Shown here in pieces: positions 1 to 9,458 of a stretch of 64,000 nucleotides of DNA (position 1 is its first letter; each line of letters begins with the position of its first letter). The stretch lies in the NCBI RefSeq assembly GCF_001570405.1, contig NZ_BBYM01000026.1, forward strand, positions 1-64,000, in the 5' to 3' direction. The stretch comes from Microtetraspora niveoalba. GTDB taxonomy: Bacteria; Actinomycetota; Actinomycetes; Streptosporangiales; Streptosporangiaceae. A model generated the notes under the pieces. That model saw only the letters and a list, made by a program, of their open reading frames with translations, was not told the origin of the DNA and ran no database searches. Both the position numbers and the translations under genes were made by a program.

Positions 1-32
1 GTACGGGGGCGGGGGCGGGTACGGGGGCGGCG

Positions 33-767
33 GTGCCCGCCCGCGAGGTCGTACTGGTGGGAGGGCACGAGAGCCGGTCCGGCGCGGCCCTGCGCGGTCT
101 GTGCCGCGAGGCGGTCACCGGCGTCGGGGCCCGGCTCTACGCGTCGACCCGGCGCCCGGCCGTCGTCGTGCCCATGACCCTGGGCCGGGACGCCGGGCTG
201 ATCGAGGACGTGGCACGGGTGCTGCGCTGGACCGGCCGGGGCCGCGAGCCGGGCGAGCTGCTGCTCGCCCCTCCTCTCGCCACCACCGGCCACCTGGTCG
301 GCTGGATCAGGGCCGCGGCCGGGCGGGTCGCCGTACCGGAACCGGAGGAGCGGGCCGTCCTGGTGGTCGCGCCCGCGGCGACGGCCGAGGAGGACGCCGA
401 GCTGTTCCGGGTGGCCCGGCTCGCGCGGCAGCACAGCGGCTGCCGCCGGGTCGAGGTGGCGCTGATCGGCGGCGACCCCGACGTGGCGGAGGGTGTGGCC
501 AGGTGCCGGCTGCTGGGCGCCCGGCACGTGGTCGTCGTCCCGGCCTCGTTCGTGGAGCCCGAGCCGTCGCCGGGTGCGGTCTCCGCCGGTCCGCTGCTGT
601 CCCCCGTCGCACTGGAGGAGCTCGTACGGCTCCGCGTGGGCGAAGCCGAACGCCGTTGGGCCGAACACGGCGACGACGGGCTCGCCGCCGCATCCACCAC
701 CCGGCACGGGCATGAGCACGGGCACGGGCACGGGCACGGGCACGGGCACCACGACCACAGCCACTGA
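33..767 (+). CDS. CbiX-like sirohydrochlorin chelatase family protein with His-rich tail
   Basis: The first 200 residues look like a CbiX/sirohydrochlorin chelatase: a beta strand plus His near the start (VVLVGGHESR), a VVVPMTLG strand around residue 45, and a second-half VVVVPASFV strand around residue 170. This family inserts Co, Ni or Fe into sirohydrochlorin. The C-terminus is an extreme HGHGHG tail of about 20 residues, a typical nickel or cobalt reservoir. It lies 9 bp before ureB and no ureE is visible, so I infer a nickel-handling role for urease. The GTG at 33 is the first start seen, but the frame stays open to base 1 across a G-rich repeat, so the true start may lie outside the window. 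Confidence 0.7.
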   Translation: MPAREVVLVGGHESRSGAALRGLCREAVTGVGARLYASTRRPAVVVPMTLGRDAGLIEDVARVLRWTGRGREPGELLLAPPLATTGHLVGWIRAAAGRVAVPEPEERAVLVVAPAATAEEDAELFRVARLARQHSGCRRVEVALIGGDPDVAEGVARCRLLGARHVVVVPASFVEPEPSPGAVSAGPLLSPVALEELVRLRVGEAERRWAEHGDDGLAAASTTRHGHEHGHGHGHGHGHHDHSH

Positions 768-776
768 GAGGGAGCC

Positions 777-1331
777 ATGGCGGTAAAGAAGATCGTGCAC
801 GAGGGCCTTCCGCGCGGCGAGAGGTACCTGTACGGCGACGAGCCCGTCGAGATCAACCCGGGCCGCAGGAAGACGACGCTGACCGTCCGCAACACGGGCG
901 ACCGGGCGGTCCAGGTGTGCTCGCACTACCACTTCTTCGAGGCCAACCGGGCGCTCGCCTTCGACCGGGACGCGGCCTTCGGGATGCGCCTGGACATCCC
1001 GGCGGGCACCGCGGTCCGCTTCGAGCCCGGGGACACGGAGGAGGTCCCCCTGGTCGAGTACGGCGGCGGCCAGCGCCTGGTGGGCTTCCACGGCCTGCTC
1101 AACGGGGGCATCCGGTCCGAGCAGGCACACACGATCGCACTGATCAAGCTGCGGGCCCTGGGCTTCACGGACACCGGTGAGGAAGGCGGCGGCCCCGCCC
1201 CCGAGCAGGCGAAGACGACCGGGAAGGCCGCCAAACCCGCCGAGCCCGCCAAACCGGCGGAGCCGCGGAAGGCCGCCAAGCCGAAGGGGACGGCCAAGCC
1301 CGGGAGCGCCAGGAAGGGAGAGCCCCGATGA
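777..1331 (+). CDS. ureB: Urease subunit beta
   Basis: Urease beta subunit, a structural part of the nickel enzyme that hydrolyses urea to ammonia and carbamate. Residues 1-125 carry the family pattern: an early VKKIVHEG segment, [34 protein letters not shown] and the [10 protein letters not shown] turn. Free beta subunits are usually about 100-130 residues. This one has 184, because a low-complexity Ala-Lys-Pro tail (repeated KPAEP and KAAKP units) extends it. ATG at 777 follows a gagggagcc ribosome binding site. Its stop overlaps the ureC start by 4 bp. The gamma subunit gene is not in the window and presumably lies to the left. Confidence 0.93.
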   Translation: MAVKKIVHEGLPRGERYLYGDEPVEINPGRRKTTLTVRNTGDRAVQVCSHYHFFEANRALAFDRDAAFGMRLDIPAGTAVRFEPGDTEEVPLVEYGGGQRLVGFHGLLNGGIRSEQAHTIALIKLRALGFTDTGEEGGGPAPEQAKTTGKAAKPAEPAKPAEPRKAAKPKGTAKPGSARKGEPR

Positions 1332-3052
1332 CCACGATGAGCCGCCAGCAGTACGCCGACATGTTCGGGCCCACGGTCGGCGACCGGTTCCGGCTCGCGG
1401 ACACCAACCTGGTGGTGGAGGTGGAGAAGGACCACAACGTCGGCGCGTACGGCGACGAGGCCGTGTACGGCGGCGGCAAGACGATCCGGGACGGCATGGC
1501 CGCCGACCCGGGCACGACCAACAGCACGATCGCCCTCGACATGGTGATCACCAACGTGGTGGTCATCGACCCGATGCTCGGCGTGGTCAAGGGCGACATC
1601 GGCATCAAGAACGGCGTGATCGCCGGGATCGGCAAGTCGGGGAACCCGCACACCCAGAACGGCGTGGACCGCAGGCTCATCATCGGCCCGGGCACGGAGG
1701 TGCTCTCCGGCGAGCACATGGTCGCCACGGCGGGCGCGATCGACCCGCACGTCCACCTGCTGTCGCCGCTGCAGGTCCAGGCCGCCCTCAGCAACGGCAT
1801 CACGACGCTGATCGCCGGCGGGGTCGGCCCGTCGGACGGCAGCAGGGGCACCACCTGCACGCCCGGCCCGTGGGCCATCGGCGCGATGCTCCAGGCGTTC
1901 GAGTCGCTACCGATCAACATCGGCCTGATGGGGAAGGGCAACAGCAGCCTGCCCGGGCCCCTCGCCGAGCAGGTCCTCGCCGGGGCGTGCGCGCTGAAGG
2001 TCCACGAGGACTGGGGCACCACCCCGGCCGTCATCGACACCGCGCTGCGCGTCGCCGACGAGTACGACGTCCAGGTCGCGATCCACACCGACAGCCTCAA
2101 CGAGAGCGGCTACCTCGAGGACACGATCAGCGCGATCAACGGGCGCGCGATCCACACGTTCCACAGCGAGGGCGCGGGCGGCGGCCACGCGCCCGACCTG
2201 ATCCGCATCACCGGCGAGCCGAACGCGCTGCCCTCGTCCACCAACCCGACGCTCCCGTACACGGTGAACTCCGTGGACGAGCTGCTCGACATGGTCATGG
2301 TCTGCCACCACCTGAGCCACGACGTGCCGGAGGACGTGGCCTTCGCCGACAGCCGCGTACGGGCGGAGACGATCGCGGCCGAGACGGTGCTGCAGGACCT
2401 CGGCGTGATCAGCATGGTCTCGTCCGACTCGCAGGCGATGGGCCGGATCGGCGAGACCTTCACCCGGGCGTTCCAGGTCGCGCACCTGTGCAAGGAGCGG
2501 CGCGGACGGCTGCCGGAGGACTCCGAGCGCAACGACAACTTCCGGGTGCTGCGCTATCTGGCCAAGCTCACGATCAACCCGGCCCGTACGACGGGGATCG
2601 CCGAAACGGTCGGCTCCCTCGAGGACGGCAAGGTCGCCGACATCGTGATCTGGCCGATGACGTCGTTCGCCGCCAAGCCGTACATCGTGATCAAGGGCGG
2701 GATGATCGTGTGGTCGCAGATGGGCGACCCGAACGCGTCGCTGCCCACTCCCCAGCCGGTCTACTTCCGCCCCGCATTCGGGACGTGCGGCCTGGCGCTG
2801 CCGAAGACGAACGTCACGTTCATGTCGCAGGCGGCCATCGCGGCGGGCGTTCCCGAGCGGCTCGGCCTGCGCCGGATGATCCGCCCGGTCCGGCACACCC
2901 GTACGGTCGACAAGCGGCACATGATCCGCAACGACGCCCTGCCGGAGATCCGGGTGGACCCGGAGACGTACAAGGTCACCGTGGACGGCGAGCACGCGAC
3001 GATCGAGCCGGCCCGGACGCTGCCGCTCACCCAGCTCTTCTTCCTGGCGTGA
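1328..3052 (+). CDS. ureC: Urease subunit alpha (catalytic)
   Basis: Catalytic urease subunit, 574 residues, full length for the family. Metal ligands are visible: HVH at 141-143, the Lys that is carbamylated in ALKVHEDWG (K224), His253, His279 and Asp367 in SSDSQAMG. The mobile flap Cys-His-His is at 326-328 (MVCHHL). The sequence is somewhat divergent from textbook ureases around the first metal site ([11 protein letters not shown] instead of the usual GGIDTHIHF pattern), but no active-site residue is missing. The ATG overlaps the end of ureB (ATGA), indicating translational coupling. Confidence 0.97.
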   Translation: MTTMSRQQYADMFGPTVGDRFRLADTNLVVEVEKDHNVGAYGDEAVYGGGKTIRDGMAADPGTTNSTIALDMVITNVVVIDPMLGVVKGDIGIKNGVIAGIGKSGNPHTQNGVDRRLIIGPGTEVLSGEHMVATAGAIDPHVHLLSPLQVQAALSNGITTLIAGGVGPSDGSRGTTCTPGPWAIGAMLQAFESLPINIGLMGKGNSSLPGPLAEQVLAGACALKVHEDWGTTPAVIDTALRVADEYDVQVAIHTDSLNESGYLEDTISAINGRAIHTFHSEGAGGGHAPDLIRITGEPNALPSSTNPTLPYTVNSVDELLDMVMVCHHLSHDVPEDVAFADSRVRAETIAAETVLQDLGVISMVSSDSQAMGRIGETFTRAFQVAHLCKERRGRLPEDSERNDNFRVLRYLAKLTINPARTTGIAETVGSLEDGKVADIVIWPMTSFAAKPYIVIKGGMIVWSQMGDPNASLPTPQPVYFRPAFGTCGLALPKTNVTFMSQAAIAAGVPERLGLRRMIRPVRHTRTVDKRHMIRNDALPEIRVDPETYKVTVDGEHATIEPARTLPLTQLFFLA

Positions 3053-3058
3053 CCCGGC

Positions 3059-3784
3059 GTGAGAGGAACCGACGGATCGGGCCCGGGAGGCGGGCGCGGG
3101 TGGCCGGATCCTGGGCCGCTGCTGGCCCAGCTCCAGTTGACCGACTCGGCCTTCCCGAGCGGCCGGTACACGCTGTCGTACGGCCTGGAGGGGTTCACCC
3201 AGGAGGGGCCGGTGGACGTGGCGGAGTTCCTGGCCGACGTGCTGCGCCACTCGGCGGGGCCGGGCGACGGCAGGGCGCTGGTCCTCGCGCACCGGGCCGT
3301 CGCCGCCCGCGACTGGGACGCGCTGGTCGCCGCCGACCGCCGCCTCCACGCGGTCAAGCTCAACCGCGAGATGCGCGCGGCCTCCGCCAGGACCGGGCGG
3401 CAGGTGCTCGACACGGCGTGCCTGGTCTTCGGCGGGGCGGTGCCGGAGCGGCTCGCGGCGCTGGTCCGGGCGGGGGCGACGCCGGGCAACCACGCGGTGG
3501 TGGTGGGCGCGCTGCACGCCGCCTCCGGAGTGAGCGCCGAGAACGCCGTCGTCTGCGACCTCTACTCGTTCGCGTCCGCCGTGGCGGGCGCCGCCGTACG
3601 GCTCGGCCGGATCGACTTCCGCCGGGCCCAGGCGGTGCTGTACGGCGCGCGGGACGGGATCGGGCGGGCCGCGCTGGTGGCGCTCGCGGCCCGCCACCCC
3701 CGTGACGTGCACAGTTGCGCCCCGGCGGCCGACGCCGCGTCGGCGGCGCACGAGCGGGCGCAGGCGCGGCTCTTCATCACCTGA
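3059..3784 (+). CDS. ureF: Urease accessory protein UreF
   Basis: Helical urease maturation factor that joins UreD and UreG on the apoenzyme and gates nickel delivery. The UreF signature [21 protein letters not shown]-type segment lies near residue 25, followed by the helical repeats and the late [15 protein letters not shown] segment around 165-180. Length 241 is normal. The GTG at 3059 begins 6 bp after the ureC stop; the first 20 residues are Gly-rich and poorly conserved, so a slightly later start is possible. Confidence 0.9.
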   Translation: MRGTDGSGPGGGRGWPDPGPLLAQLQLTDSAFPSGRYTLSYGLEGFTQEGPVDVAEFLADVLRHSAGPGDGRALVLAHRAVAARDWDALVAADRRLHAVKLNREMRAASARTGRQVLDTACLVFGGAVPERLAALVRAGATPGNHAVVVGALHAASGVSAENAVVCDLYSFASAVAGAAVRLGRIDFRRAQAVLYGARDGIGRAALVALAARHPRDVHSCAPAADAASAAHERAQARLFIT

Positions 3785-3864
3785 CCGGCCGGCGGGCCGC
3801 GTCGGAAGGCAGCGGCGTAACCACCAGGCGTCCGGCCGTGACAGGACCGGGCAAGGGAGATCTC

Positions 3865-4494
3865 ATGCGAAACGTGTTCAAGGCAGGCATCGGAGGGCCG
3901 GTCGGCTCCGGCAAGACGGCCCTGATCGAGGCGCTGGTGCCGATCCTGATCGAGCGGGGCCACCGGCCGGGCGTCATCACCAACGACATCTACACCCAGG
4001 AGGACGCCCAGCACGTACGCCGGGTGCTCGCCGGGATCCTCGCCCCCGAGCGGGTGGTCGGCGTGGAGACCGGCGCCTGCCCGCACACCGCGGTGCGCGA
4101 CGACCCGACGATGAACATCGCGGCGGGCGCGGAGCTGCTCGACCGCTTCCCCGACATGGACCTGCTGCTCTACGAGAGCGGCGGGGACAACCTGACGCTG
4201 ACGTTCAGCCCCGCGCTCACCGACGTGTTCGCCTTCGTGCTGGACACGGCCGAGGGCGACAAGATGCCGCGCAAGCGCGGCCCCGGCATCACCGACTCCG
4301 ACCTCCTCGTGATCAACAAGATCGACATCGCGCGGTACGTGCGGACGGACCTGGCGGTCATGGAGGCGGGGGCCCGGGACGTGCGCGGCGGGCGGCCGGT
4401 CATCCTCACCGACTGCCTGACCGGTACCGGGGTGTCCGAGGTCGCCGACTTCGTCGAGGAGCGCATGGCGGCGGCGTGTTCACCGGCGCACTGA
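3865..4494 (+). CDS. ureG: Urease accessory GTPase UreG
   Basis: SIMIBI-class GTPase that powers nickel insertion into urease. It shows the P-loop GPVGSGKT at residues 11-18, the metal-binding Cys-Pro-His ([11 protein letters not shown], about residue 72), ESGGDNL switch region and the NKID guanine-specificity motif near 150. The start is placed at the ATG of 3865 because an aagggaga ribosome binding site lies just upstream and family members begin near this point; the open frame runs 150 bp further 5-prime but that part is not UreG-like. It ends with a 19-bp overlap into ureD. Confidence 0.95.
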   Translation: MRNVFKAGIGGPVGSGKTALIEALVPILIERGHRPGVITNDIYTQEDAQHVRRVLAGILAPERVVGVETGACPHTAVRDDPTMNIAAGAELLDRFPDMDLLLYESGGDNLTLTFSPALTDVFAFVLDTAEGDKMPRKRGPGITDSDLLVINKIDIARYVRTDLAVMEAGARDVRGGRPVILTDCLTGTGVSEVADFVEERMAAACSPAH

Positions 4495-5591
4495 CCCGGC
4501 GGGACGGAACCGGAGACGGCACGGTGGCGGACGCGGCGATCGACGGCGGGGAGGGCACGGCTGGCGCCGTCGGCGAGAACACCCGGCAGGAGGCGGCGGG
4601 CGATCCCGGCAAGGGCCGGCAGGGCGCGGCTGCGGGCGGCCCGCCGCCGGACCGGCTGGCCCCCGAGTGGTACACGCTCTCCTGGGTCCCGGAGGAGGTC
4701 ACCCGGTACTCGCGGGTCCCCGACACGCTGCCGGTGGGCAGCCCGGGCAAGGTGGGCGTGCTCGACCTCGCCTTCGCCCGCACCGCGCGCCGCACCGAGG
4801 TGTCCGGGCACTTCCAGAAGTCGCCGCTGCAGATCATGCGGCCCCACTACTACGACCCCGGCCGGCCGGACATGGCGTACGTGATGCTGCTGTCGTCGGG
4901 CGGCGGGATCCTGCAGGGCGACCGCTACCGGACGGACGTCGTGTGCGGCCCGGGAACCGCCGTCCACCTGACCACCCAGGCGGCGACCAGGATCTACCGG
5001 ATGGAGCAGGACTACGCCACCCAGCTCGTCCGGCTCACCGCCGGGCCGGACAGCTACCTGGAGTACCTGCCGGACGCGGTCATCCCGTTCGCGGACTCGC
5101 GCTACTACCAGCGGGTGGAGGTCGTCGCCGATCCATCCGCCACGGTCGTGATCGGCGACATGGTCCTGGCGGGCCGGCTGGCGCGCGGCGAGCGGCACGC
5201 GTACACGGCCTTCTGCGGCGACCTGGAGGTGGCCGGGCCGGACGGGGAAACGGTCTTCGCCGACACCGTACGGCTGGTGCCCGGCGACGCGGAGGTGGCC
5301 GGACCGGCCGTGTTCGGCGACTTCGGGGTGATGGGATCGCTCTTCGTCGTCACCGGGGCGGTCCCGGCGTCCGAGATGGCCGACGCGCTGCACCGCGCCG
5401 TGGCCCCGCGAGCCGGACCGCCGGACGCCGGACTCCGCGCGGGCGCGAGCGTGCTGCCCGGAGAGCGCGGGGCCTGGGTCCGCGCCCTGGGGCCGGAGTC
5501 GCCGCCGGTCGGCCGCGTCCTGCGCGCCGCGTGGGACGCCGCCCGCCGGCTCGTCCTCGGCGTACCGGCGCCCGAGCCGCGCAAACGGTGA
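4476..5591 (+). CDS. ureD: Urease accessory protein UreD (UreH)
   Basis: UreD scaffold of the urease activation complex. Recognisable elements are [22 protein letters not shown] near residue 95, [18 protein letters not shown] near 140 (the UreD hallmark) and the [10 protein letters not shown] strand near 170. GTG at 4476 gives 371 residues; the first 60 or so are Gly-Ala-rich and not family-like, so the GTG at 4524 is a credible alternative. It is the last recognisable gene of the urease operon (order B-C-F-G-D). Confidence 0.9.
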   Translation: MFTGALTRRDGTGDGTVADAAIDGGEGTAGAVGENTRQEAAGDPGKGRQGAAAGGPPPDRLAPEWYTLSWVPEEVTRYSRVPDTLPVGSPGKVGVLDLAFARTARRTEVSGHFQKSPLQIMRPHYYDPGRPDMAYVMLLSSGGGILQGDRYRTDVVCGPGTAVHLTTQAATRIYRMEQDYATQLVRLTAGPDSYLEYLPDAVIPFADSRYYQRVEVVADPSATVVIGDMVLAGRLARGERHAYTAFCGDLEVAGPDGETVFADTVRLVPGDAEVAGPAVFGDFGVMGSLFVVTGAVPASEMADALHRAVAPRAGPPDAGLRAGASVLPGERGAWVRALGPESPPVGRVLRAAWDAARRLVLGVPAPEPRKR

Positions 5592-5703
5592 GCGCCACCC
5601 GGGCGACTCGCCCCGCGAACGGCACGCGGCCCCCGACTCGTAGAGACCGGCGGGCCCGCATACCGCACAATGGCCTGACCCGCCCGACACCGTGAGGAGA
5701 ACC

Positions 5704-5946
5704 GTGAACCCGAAAGACAACCTCGACGTCGCCATGAGCGCCAGGGAGATGGCCGACAGCGCGCCGCCCGGGTCGCTGCACCAGGCGGCGGCCACATCGG
5801 TGGCGATCAGCTGCGCCACCGCGCGCGACATCGACCAGGCCCGCGTCGCGCTCGACGGCATCACGCCCGACGAGGTGCGCCAGGCCGCCATCGAGATCTT
5901 CGACCGGCTCGCGGCGAGCGGCGAGCCCGGCGCCTCGACGCCGTAG
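5704..5946 (+). CDS. Small hypothetical protein, 80 residues
   Basis: Short acidic-to-neutral protein that I do not recognise. An upstream GTG at 5692 is in frame, but GTG at 5704 is preceded by a clear gaggaga ribosome binding site and is preferred. The sequence has no signal peptide or membrane segment; it looks alpha-helical (repeated Ala, DIDQARVALDG, DEVRQAAIEIFDRLAA). It follows ureD by 112 bp on the same strand and may have its own promoter. Codon third positions are GC-rich as in the neighbours, which supports it being real. Confidence 0.55.
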   Translation: MNPKDNLDVAMSAREMADSAPPGSLHQAAATSVAISCATARDIDQARVALDGITPDEVRQAAIEIFDRLAASGEPGASTP

Positions 5947-6048
5947 CGCGTCCGGGAGGGACGCCAGGATCTCCTCGGCGTGCGTCCACAGCGGCGATCC
6001 GCCCGCCTCGGGCAGCAGGCGCCTGCGCGAGGCGGGGACGCGGCCGCG

Positions 6049-6825
6049 TCAGAAGACGCGGCGCAGGATCCGGGCCGCCGTGCGGGTGAGCAGCTCGACC
6101 TCCTTCTCGTCGTAGTCCGCCTCCGCCGCTCCCAGCACGACCCGGGACACCACCCTGGGGTACGCGAGGGCGAGCCCCTCGGCGACGACCACGCCGCGCG
6201 GCCCGTCGGGGGTGAACAGCTTGCCGCCGTGTACGGCGAGGATCGGCCGCACGGTCACCTCGACGCCGGACTCGCGGGTCAGCAGCGCGGACATGGCGGC
6301 CGCGGCGTCCGTGAGTCCCTTGGCCACCGAGCTGCCGAACTTCTCGTCGAAGAACAGCCTGTCGCCGTACCGGGCGATGTAGACGTCGGGGCCCCACGCC
6401 TCGTTGTCCACGATCCACACGCCGCCGGGGCCGATCACGAGGTGGTCGATCGAGGTCTCGCCCGGCACCGCGCGGCCGTCCAGCACGTTGTATCCGCGTC
6501 TGCGGAGGGCGCGGCGCAGGAGCCGTCCGGTGCGGACCTCGCCGCGCCGCTTGCCTCTCCACACGGCCGTGGACTCGTGGTCCCACCAGACGAGGAGCAG
6601 GTCGCCTCCGGCGGCGACGGCGGCGCCGAGGGGGACCATCAGGAGCGGGAGGAGCCCGAACCGCATCGACAGCAGAAGCCCGGCCAGGGCGCCGACGCCG
6701 CCGATCCAGCGCCGCCGTTTTATCCGGGCCGGGCGCGCCTCGATCCAGAACTGCTCGTACCACCACTGTGGGGAGCTTCCCTGGAACTTCTCATCCTGCT
6801 CGACATAGATGGATTTGCCGGGCAC
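6049..6825 (-). CDS. NERD domain membrane protein
   Basis: The C-terminal 150 residues fit a nuclease-related domain (NERD): GEVRTGRLLRRALRRRGYNVLDG, then TSIDHLVIGPGGVWIVDNEAWG, which carries the D-H and late acidic positions of the fold. The N-terminal part has one or two hydrophobic segments (about residues 42-75), so the domain is likely cytoplasmic and membrane-tethered. The usual Lys after the IVD strand is replaced by the DNEAW sequence, so nuclease activity is uncertain. GTG at 6825 has a GGGGGT ribosome binding site; a TTG 48 bp upstream (6873) is the other option. The role of free-standing NERD proteins is generally unknown. Confidence 0.65.
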   Translation of the reverse strand: MPGKSIYVEQDEKFQGSSPQWWYEQFWIEARPARIKRRRWIGGVGALAGLLLSMRFGLLPLLMVPLGAAVAAGGDLLLVWWDHESTAVWRGKRRGEVRTGRLLRRALRRRGYNVLDGRAVPGETSIDHLVIGPGGVWIVDNEAWGPDVYIARYGDRLFFDEKFGSSVAKGLTDAAAAMSALLTRESGVEVTVRPILAVHGGKLFTPDGPRGVVVAEGLALAYPRVVSRVVLGAAEADYDEKEVELLTRTAARILRRVF

Positions 6826-7071
6826 AAGGCACCCCCGAGCGGTGAAGTGGGAGAAATGCGCTTGATCACGCAATACCCGGTAGATCGTCTCCGCCCGGCG
6901 CAGGTTAGTGAATTAACCCGGCAAAGTTAGACACATCATGTCGTACCCCTCAACAGCGGACACACTACTCAAAGCGACCACAAGGGCACCGTCTGGCATT
7001 CCAGCATGAAGATCCCCAGCTCACCGGCACGGCACCTTCGGTCCGCCCGGCCCCATGAGCCGCCGCGCGTG

Positions 7072-7109
7072 CGCCACGGGTCACAGGACCGGCCGTGCGA
7101 CCCGTGGCG
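7072..7109 (-). terminator. Hairpin behind the minus-strand phosphatase operon
   Basis: An 11-bp perfect inverted repeat (CGCCACGGGTC at 7072-7082 and its complement at 7099-7109, 16-base loop) sits 20 bp beyond the stop of the Cof-type hydrolase gene. There is no U-tract, as is common in actinomycetes. It is the natural end of the long minus-strand operon. The rest of the 6826-7129 gap holds no convincing gene. Confidence 0.55.
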
Positions 7110-7129
7110 GCGCGCCTCCGAGGGCCCGG

Positions 7130-7906
7130 TCAGCGCGCGGACATGACCAGGTCGACGAGGTCGGCGACCGCCCCGTCCGCGCACGCGCCGACCACGACCC
7201 CGGCCGCCGCGCGGACGTCCGGGTGCCCGTCCCCGACGGCCGCTCCCAGTCCGGCCACCGCGATCATGTCCAGGTCGTTGGGGTTGTCGCCGATGGCCGC
7301 GACCTGCTCCATCGGCACCCCGCGCGACGCGGCCAGCTCGCGCAGCGCCGCACCCTTGGTCGCCCCCTCGGGCAGCACCTCCAGATAGGTCGGCTCGGAC
7401 CTGAGGACGACCGTGCCGGGGAGGTCCACCTCGACCGGGGTGGCGCCGATCAGCATGCACTTGGTGATCTCGGCGGGCGGCAGCGCCGCCCAGTCGCCGG
7501 GGTCCCGCAGCGCGATGCCGTCCCTCTCCGCGTACTGCCGCAGCTCGGGCACGTCGTGCACGGCCAGCGCCTCGCCTCCGGTGAACGCGACGGGATAGAC
7601 GCCCTCCGGAAGCTCGTCGAACAGGTCGAGCAGCGACTTCCACGCGTCCACGGGCAGGGCGCGCGAGCGCAGCACGGCTCCCGAGGCGAGGTCCACGGTC
7701 CGTGCGCCGTTGTAGAGGATCGCCGGGCCGGTCAGGCCCAGCTCGTCGGTGTAGCGCCGGGCAGAGGACTCCATCCGGCCGGTGGCGACGATCACCTCGC
7801 CGCCCGCGGCCATGAACCGGCGCAGCGCGTCCCGGCCGGAGGGGACCATGGCCAGGTCGCGGCCCACGAGGGTGCCGTCCAGGTCGGTGACGATCCAGCG
7901 GATCAC
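7130..7906 (-). CDS. Cof-type HAD-superfamily hydrolase
   Basis: HAD phosphatase of the Cof (IIB cap) type, 258 residues. Motif I DLDGTLVG is at the N-terminus, motif II is VIVATGR near residue 40, the conserved Lys is in GATKGAALREL and motif III/IV is AIGDNPNDLDMI near 205. Such enzymes hydrolyse sugar and other small phosphates in the cytoplasm. The GTG at 7906 overlaps the stop of the preceding inositol-monophosphatase-like gene (GTGA) and is preceded by a GGGAGGGG ribosome binding site. As the last gene of an operon with an ABC importer and two more phosphatases, it may act on imported organophosphates. Confidence 0.88.
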   Translation of the reverse strand: MIRWIVTDLDGTLVGRDLAMVPSGRDALRRFMAAGGEVIVATGRMESSARRYTDELGLTGPAILYNGARTVDLASGAVLRSRALPVDAWKSLLDLFDELPEGVYPVAFTGGEALAVHDVPELRQYAERDGIALRDPGDWAALPPAEITKCMLIGATPVEVDLPGTVVLRSEPTYLEVLPEGATKGAALRELAASRGVPMEQVAAIGDNPNDLDMIAVAGLGAAVGDGHPDVRAAAGVVVGACADGAVADLVDLVMSAR

Positions 7907-8703
7907 GCGCCCCTCCCCTCGGCGATCTCCGCCATCACGGACCCGGCCAGGTCGAAGCCGCCGACGCAGGCGAGATAGCCTCCCTGCTCGAAGACGCTCC
8001 CGGACAGCGGGATGAACACGCCGCCGGCCCGCTCGACCAGCAGCGACCCGGCCGCGACGTCCCAGGCGCTGACCCTCGTGCCGTACGCCACGTCGGACCA
8101 GCCGGCGGCGACGTGCGCGAGCTTGAGCGCGGCGCTGCCGGGACGGCGCGTGCTGGCGAACGCCTCGACCATCCGGGCGAACCGGCGCAGCGCCTCCTCG
8201 CCCTCGGCGGCGAGGTCGCGCGGGGAGGGATAGCTGGACAGCAGCATCGCCTCCCGGTCGGTGCGCGCGCCCGAGCTGCGGATCGGCTCGCCGTTGCAGA
8301 ACGCCCCGTCGAGCGAGGCGGTGAACTCGTCGCCGCGGACCGGGTCGTAGACGACGCCCGCCACCACCTCGTCGCCGACGGCCGCGCCGATCGAGGTGCA
8401 GAAGAACGGCAGGCCCGCCGCGAAGTTCGCGGTGCCGTCGATCGGGTCCACGTACCAGCGGATGGCGCCCTCGCCCCGGGTGCCGCCCTCCTCGCCGACG
8501 ACGACGCTGTCGGGGCATCGGCGGGCCAGGACCTCGCGGATGCGCTCCTCGGCCGCCTTGTCGTGCTCGGTGACCGGGTCGTGGAAGTCGCGCTTGGTCT
8601 GTACGGCGGGGCGGGACCGGAACGCCTTCCTGAGCTGGTCGCCCACCGCCCGCGCCGCCTCCACGGCGATGTCGGCGAGCTCGCGCGAGGTGGTCAGGTC
8701 CAT
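7903..8703 (-). CDS. Inositol monophosphatase family protein
   Basis: Mg2+-dependent phosphatase of the IMPase/FBPase superfamily, 266 residues. The metal sites are present: GEEGG near residue 67, VDPIDGTANF near 85-94 and the late WDVAAGSLLVERAGG segment near 215. Family substrates include inositol-1-phosphate, histidinol phosphate and fructose bisphosphate. Placement directly behind an ABC importer and near inositol catabolic genes favours an inositol phosphate. Its ATG at 8703 overlaps the 3-prime end of the upstream HAD gene by 10 bp. Confidence 0.88.
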   Translation of the reverse strand: MDLTTSRELADIAVEAARAVGDQLRKAFRSRPAVQTKRDFHDPVTEHDKAAEERIREVLARRCPDSVVVGEEGGTRGEGAIRWYVDPIDGTANFAAGLPFFCTSIGAAVGDEVVAGVVYDPVRGDEFTASLDGAFCNGEPIRSSGARTDREAMLLSSYPSPRDLAAEGEEALRRFARMVEAFASTRRPGSAALKLAHVAAGWSDVAYGTRVSAWDVAAGSLLVERAGGVFIPLSGSVFEQGGYLACVGGFDLAGSVMAEIAEGRGA

Positions 8704-9458
8704 GTCTCCTCCAGGAGTTCCAGCAGGCCGCGCGGGTCCTCGACGATCGCCTGAGGCCGCTGCCGCACCTTGTAGGGAATCTTGTCCGTGCTCTTGGACG
8801 CCATGAGGACGGTGGCCCCGACCCGGGCCCGGGCGCCGCAGACGACGTCCCGGTCGTAGTTGTCGCCGACGTACCAGACGTCCTCCGGCTCGACGCCGAG
8901 CGCCCGGCAGGCGATCCAGATCATCTCCGGGTTCGGCTTGCGCACGCCGACCTCGTCGCTGTAGACCTGCACCGCCACCTGCCGGTCGAGCCCGCTCGCG
9001 GCCATGTAGTCGCGGTGGACGGCCCCGCACAGGGCGTTGCTCACCACGCCGGGCACGACGCCGTGATCCCAGCAGGCGGCGAGCAGCTCCTCCATCACGG
9101 GGCGCGTCTTGCGGTCGCTGCGCAGCTCGCCCATCCGGTGGCAGAGCGGCGTGGCCTCCGCGGTGACCAGGGAGCGGGCCTGGACCGGCCAGTCGCCGGC
9201 GACGAAGTCCGCCCAGAAGCGCCGGTGCGTCATCTCCTCCGGGTCGAACCGGCGCGACGTGGAGTCCTTCCAGTACCTGTCGGCCCGAGCGCCGGCGCGG
9301 ATGTCGTCCTCGACCTCCTCGGCGGTGAGGTCCCGGCAGCCGGCCCGGGTCAGCATGGCGTGCACCTCGGCGGCGAGCTCGGCCGCCCACTCCGGCCGCT
9401 TCGCCGTCTCGACGATCACGCCGCCGAAGTCCAGCAGCAGCGCCCTGGGCCGGATCAC
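8694..9458 (-). CDS. HAD-family hydrolase
   Basis: HAD hydrolase of the class I cap type, 254 residues: motif I LLLDFGGVIVE (DxG instead of DxD at the second position), motif II VVSNALCG near residue 140, Lys in VRKPNPEM near 170 and motif III WYVGDNYDRDVVCGARA near 190. The FGG form of motif I occurs in this subfamily, which includes haloacid dehalogenase-like phosphatases. GTG at 9458 overlaps the stop of the ABC ATPase (GTGA). It is the first of three consecutive phosphatase-like genes behind the transporter. Confidence 0.85.
   Translation of the reverse strand: MIRPRALLLDFGGVIVETAKRPEWAAELAAEVHAMLTRAGCRDLTAEEVEDDIRAGARADRYWKDSTSRRFDPEEMTHRRFWADFVAGDWPVQARSLVTAEATPLCHRMGELRSDRKTRPVMEELLAACWDHGVVPGVVSNALCGAVHRDYMAASGLDRQVAVQVYSDEVGVRKPNPEMIWIACRALGVEPEDVWYVGDNYDRDVVCGARARVGATVLMASKSTDKIPYKVRQRPQAIVEDPRGLLELLEETWT

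Noticed and set aside
1-32. G-rich repeat (gtacgggggcggggg units) as a regulatory element
   Set aside because: It is in frame with the CbiX-like gene and may be coding Gly/Ala residues or a linker; with the gene start outside view nothing can be decided.
1177-3705. Long alternative frames over ureC
   Set aside because: Arg-Gly-rich translation with no family motifs; ureC is unambiguous in another frame.
3715-3864. Longer N-terminus for UreG
   Set aside because: The extra 50 residues do not resemble UreG, and the ATG at 3865 has a good ribosome binding site.
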